This document shows, piece by piece, positions 62,102 through 64,000 of a DNA stretch of 64,000 nt. The first letter of the stretch is position 1; each line of letters starts with the position of its first letter. The stretch spans positions 6,262,001 through 6,326,000 of the forward strand of contig NZ_CP109162.1 in the NCBI RefSeq assembly GCF_035920445.1, in the 5' to 3' direction. Source of the DNA: Nocardia sp. NBC_01730 (GTDB lineage: Bacteria > Actinomycetota > Actinomycetes > Mycobacteriales > Mycobacteriaceae). The notes beneath the pieces are model-generated. The model ran no database searches. It saw only the letters and a list, made by a program, of their open reading frames with translations, and was not told the origin of the DNA. The position numbers were made by a program, and so were the translations under genes.

Positions 62102-63447
62102 TGGTCAACCCACTGGACGTCGCCAAGGCTGTTGTCACTGCGGTCGCCGGCCCCGTACCCGTCGCGATCATCGACGCGCACACCCAGTCGAATCAGAACA
62201 ACGACCGGGATTCGAATCGCCGCAAAGATGCCGAGGACTATTGGAATGCCGATCGGCAGATCATCGACAACGAGTGGGGTCGGCTCGACCCGCAGTACCA
62301 TCAACCCGCGCCGAACAAGATCCTTTCCCCCGAAGCGTTCGAAACCTGGTCGCATCAACAGATTTGGGAAGCGCTCAATGGTCATGGTGGGGTCATGGGT
62401 GTCGAGCAGTCCGATATCAATGCCGGTGCCGACGGCTGGCGGCGCTTGACCGAACAGGCCGCGAACGCGGTCGATGCGTTCCGGAGGGGCATCGACCAGG
62501 ACATTTCGACGTTATGGGCCGGTCGCGCCGCGAACGCTGCCATGGAGGCCACCCGCAGCTATTCGGAGGAATTCAAGAAGCTCACGGTGAGCTTCCAAAT
62601 GGTTTCGAACGGGATCGACCTCATGCAGGGCTATCTCGATCAGGCCAAGCGGTCCGTGCCACCACCGGAGAATGTGGACGGCTTCGGCGAGTTCATGGGG
62701 CATATTCCTGGCAATGGCGTGTTGAAGCTGTCCAAGCATCGCGCCAACGAAGCGGCCGCGCACGCGCAGGAGGTAATGACCACGGTCTATCAGCCCGGTG
62801 TGCTGAAGGTCGACGGGCGCACCCCGCTGCTACCGGAGCCGTTCAATCCGGTCGACCAGCCTGGCGATCAACCCACGCCGGCGCCCGGCCTGGGCGCCAA
62901 TGGTCCCAACCCCGGTGCCGTTCCGCCCGGTAACACGCCGAACGCGTCCAGCCCCAACGGCGAGCAATTGGGCGACCCGAACAACAGCGATCCGCAGAAC
63001 ACCAACTCTCAGAACACGGGCCCGCAGAACAACACTCGAGCCGACACCACTCCAGCGAGCACCACGCCGCAGAATGCGTCTCCCACCGCGAACCCGCCGA
63101 AGAACTACCTGGAGGACCCGCTCGGCCGCCCCGGAGCGCCGAGCCCTGGTACGCCCGGTACTCCGGTCGTTTCCGGTATGCCGAACAGCACCCCGAGTCC
63201 GGGTAAAAGCGTCCCCGGTGGCAAGCCGTCCGGTCAGCCCGGTCCAGGTGCGCCCGGGTCGAGGGCGGGCAACCCGCAGGCCGGTCGCCCCGGCATGCCC
63301 GGCATGGGTGTGCCCGCCGGCGCCCGCGGAAAGGGCGACGACGAGCAAGAGCACAAGACCCCGGACTACCTGGTCCAGGACCGCACTACTGAGCTTCTCG
63401 GCGTGCAGCCGGGTGTGCTACCGCCGGGCGGGGTCATCGGCGGATGA
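62101..63447 (+). CDS. PPE-like type VII secretion substrate
   Basis: A 448-aa protein. The N-terminal half is helical with SHQQIWEALNG, GVEQSDINAGADGWRRLTEQ and STLWAGRAANAAMEATRSYS (a WxG-like turn between helices). Residues ~245-420 are a Pro/Gly/Asn/Ser-rich tail with runs such as PQNTNSQNTGPQNN, and the protein ends HKTPDYLVQDRTTELLG. This is the layout of PPE/ESX substrates in Nocardia. The adjacent EspG gene, the dedicated chaperone of PPE proteins, supports it. Confidence 0.72.
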   Translation: MVNPLDVAKAVVTAVAGPVPVAIIDAHTQSNQNNDRDSNRRKDAEDYWNADRQIIDNEWGRLDPQYHQPAPNKILSPEAFETWSHQQIWEALNGHGGVMGVEQSDINAGADGWRRLTEQAANAVDAFRRGIDQDISTLWAGRAANAAMEATRSYSEEFKKLTVSFQMVSNGIDLMQGYLDQAKRSVPPPENVDGFGEFMGHIPGNGVLKLSKHRANEAAAHAQEVMTTVYQPGVLKVDGRTPLLPEPFNPVDQPGDQPTPAPGLGANGPNPGAVPPGNTPNASSPNGEQLGDPNNSDPQNTNSQNTGPQNNTRADTTPASTTPQNASPTANPPKNYLEDPLGRPGAPSPGTPGTPVVSGMPNSTPSPGKSVPGGKPSGQPGPGAPGSRAGNPQAGRPGMPGMGVPAGARGKGDDEQEHKTPDYLVQDRTTELLGVQPGVLPPGGVIGG

Positions 63448-63511
63448 GCAAGCGAATCATGCCGCAGTGCGCGTCGCGCATGCTGGAACCGAGCGCCCGC
63501 GAGGCGCAGGT

Positions 63512-64000
63512 ATGAGGGAAACCCCCTGGCGGCTGGATGGTTTCGCGTTCACTCTCGCGATGTCGGCGATGGGGCGCGACCGCCTGCCATACCCCTTGAG
63601 CTACCAGCCGGAGTTCATAGAGCGCCGCGACGATTACGAACGGCTGCGTGCACGCGCGGCGCAGCAATTGCAACCCTTGTTCGACGAACGGTTCCATCGG
63701 GCGCTGACCACACTGCTGGAACCGCAGGTGCGGATCGAGGTCCACGGTTTTCACGGTCCTGGGCTGACGCAAGTGGTGCGCGTCCACGCGAGTCTGGCGG
63801 GTCGGTTCGCCACGGTGGCTCAGCAACTGCCCGGCCCCGACCGAGAACACGGCCGCGACGTGATCATCACCCAGTGCGGCGCGGGCGAACTTGTCGCAGA
63901 GATCGCGGCGATGTTGCCGAATTGTCAAGGTGGAAGCCATTATTCGTTCTCAGCGCGGCGGTCCGACCTGAACCAGCCGGTGTACGCGCGCCACCCGACC
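63512..64000 (+). CDS. ESX secretion-associated protein EspG, N-terminal part (3' end outside window)
   Basis: The frame from ATG 63512 is open for 163 codons to the last base. It reads WRLDGFAFTLAMSAMGRDRL, PYPLSYQPEFIERRDDYERL and RIEVHGFHGPGLTQVVRVH, the pattern of EspG, a cytosolic chaperone that binds PPE proteins and keeps them export-ready. It follows the PPE-like gene by 64 bp. The C-terminal part lies beyond the window. Confidence 0.82.
   Translation, partial: MRETPWRLDGFAFTLAMSAMGRDRLPYPLSYQPEFIERRDDYERLRARAAQQLQPLFDERFHRALTTLLEPQVRIEVHGFHGPGLTQVVRVHASLAGRFATVAQQLPGPDREHGRDVIITQCGAGELVAEIAAMLPNCQGGSHYSFSARRSDLNQPVYARHPT

Overview
The window is high-GC actinobacterial chromosome, most likely Nocardia. 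GTG and TTG starts are frequent, there are mycolata-type gene families (PknK kinase, EspG/PPE-like ESX genes, DUF3558 lipoprotein, fused ATP-grasp/alpha-E protein), XRE-DUF397 pairs and an actinobacterial class A beta-lactamase. Gene order over the first 41.6 kb (dnaX, cyclopropane synthase-like gene, FAD oxidase, SRPBCC, ybaB, recR, gatD, murT, leuA, lysC, asd) resembles the M. tuberculosis dnaZX to asd segment, with lineage-specific genes inserted.

1-9.99 kb: 3' end of dnaX, then the beta-oxidation pair fadA-fadB separated by three 75-bp palindromic repeats, a secreted phytase/esterase-like protein and a PknK-type Ser/Thr kinase fused to an ATPase/helical-repeat regulator. 9.99-17.1 kb: a two-gene lipid-modification operon (methyltransferase plus FAD oxidase), an SRPBCC protein, a MerR regulator with a textbook palindromic operator, ybaB-recR and two small unknown genes.

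17.4-31.6 kb: ATP-grasp/alpha-E plus transglutaminase operon; gatD-murT, which amidate peptidoglycan precursors; a Tat-exported FAD enzyme; an EamA exporter divergent from a LysR regulator; a MinD-like ATPase with a Pro-rich N terminus; leuA preceded by a short leader peptide with three Leu codons overlapping a strong hairpin (attenuator).

31.6-41.6 kb: TauE/SafE permease ending in an IS200-type tnpA relic, a cholesterol-oxidase-like enzyme, an ion-channel-like protein, LtrA, a GerW-like protein, DUF1918, a TetR regulator divergent from a dihydrofolate-reductase-family gene (with a truncated paralogue), YjbQ, and lysC-asd, the first steps of the aspartate pathway.

41.6-58.5 kb is an accessory, scarred region. 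A TetR fragment abuts a SnoaL-like gene that is split by a 1.46-kb tnpB element, and excising the element in silico rejoins the gene. There follow a serine hydrolase, an IS630 relic, a lower-GC lectin-like/repeat-rich large protein with a small neighbour, and an AraC regulator whose promoter (paired direct repeats) and first codons are duplicated 1 kb upstream around a small secreted protein. Next come a methyltransferase-like membrane protein, a pentapeptide-repeat membrane protein, a decayed ars operon (frameshifted arsC, N-truncated aquaporin), a class A beta-lactamase, a second serine hydrolase, a DUF397 relic and a SAM methyltransferase.

58.5-64 kb: an XRE-DUF397 pair divergent from three overlapping small genes, then an ESX-type cluster: DUF3558 lipoprotein, small helical protein, PPE-like substrate and the start of an EspG chaperone cut by the window edge. 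No rRNA, tRNA or CRISPR array was recognised.
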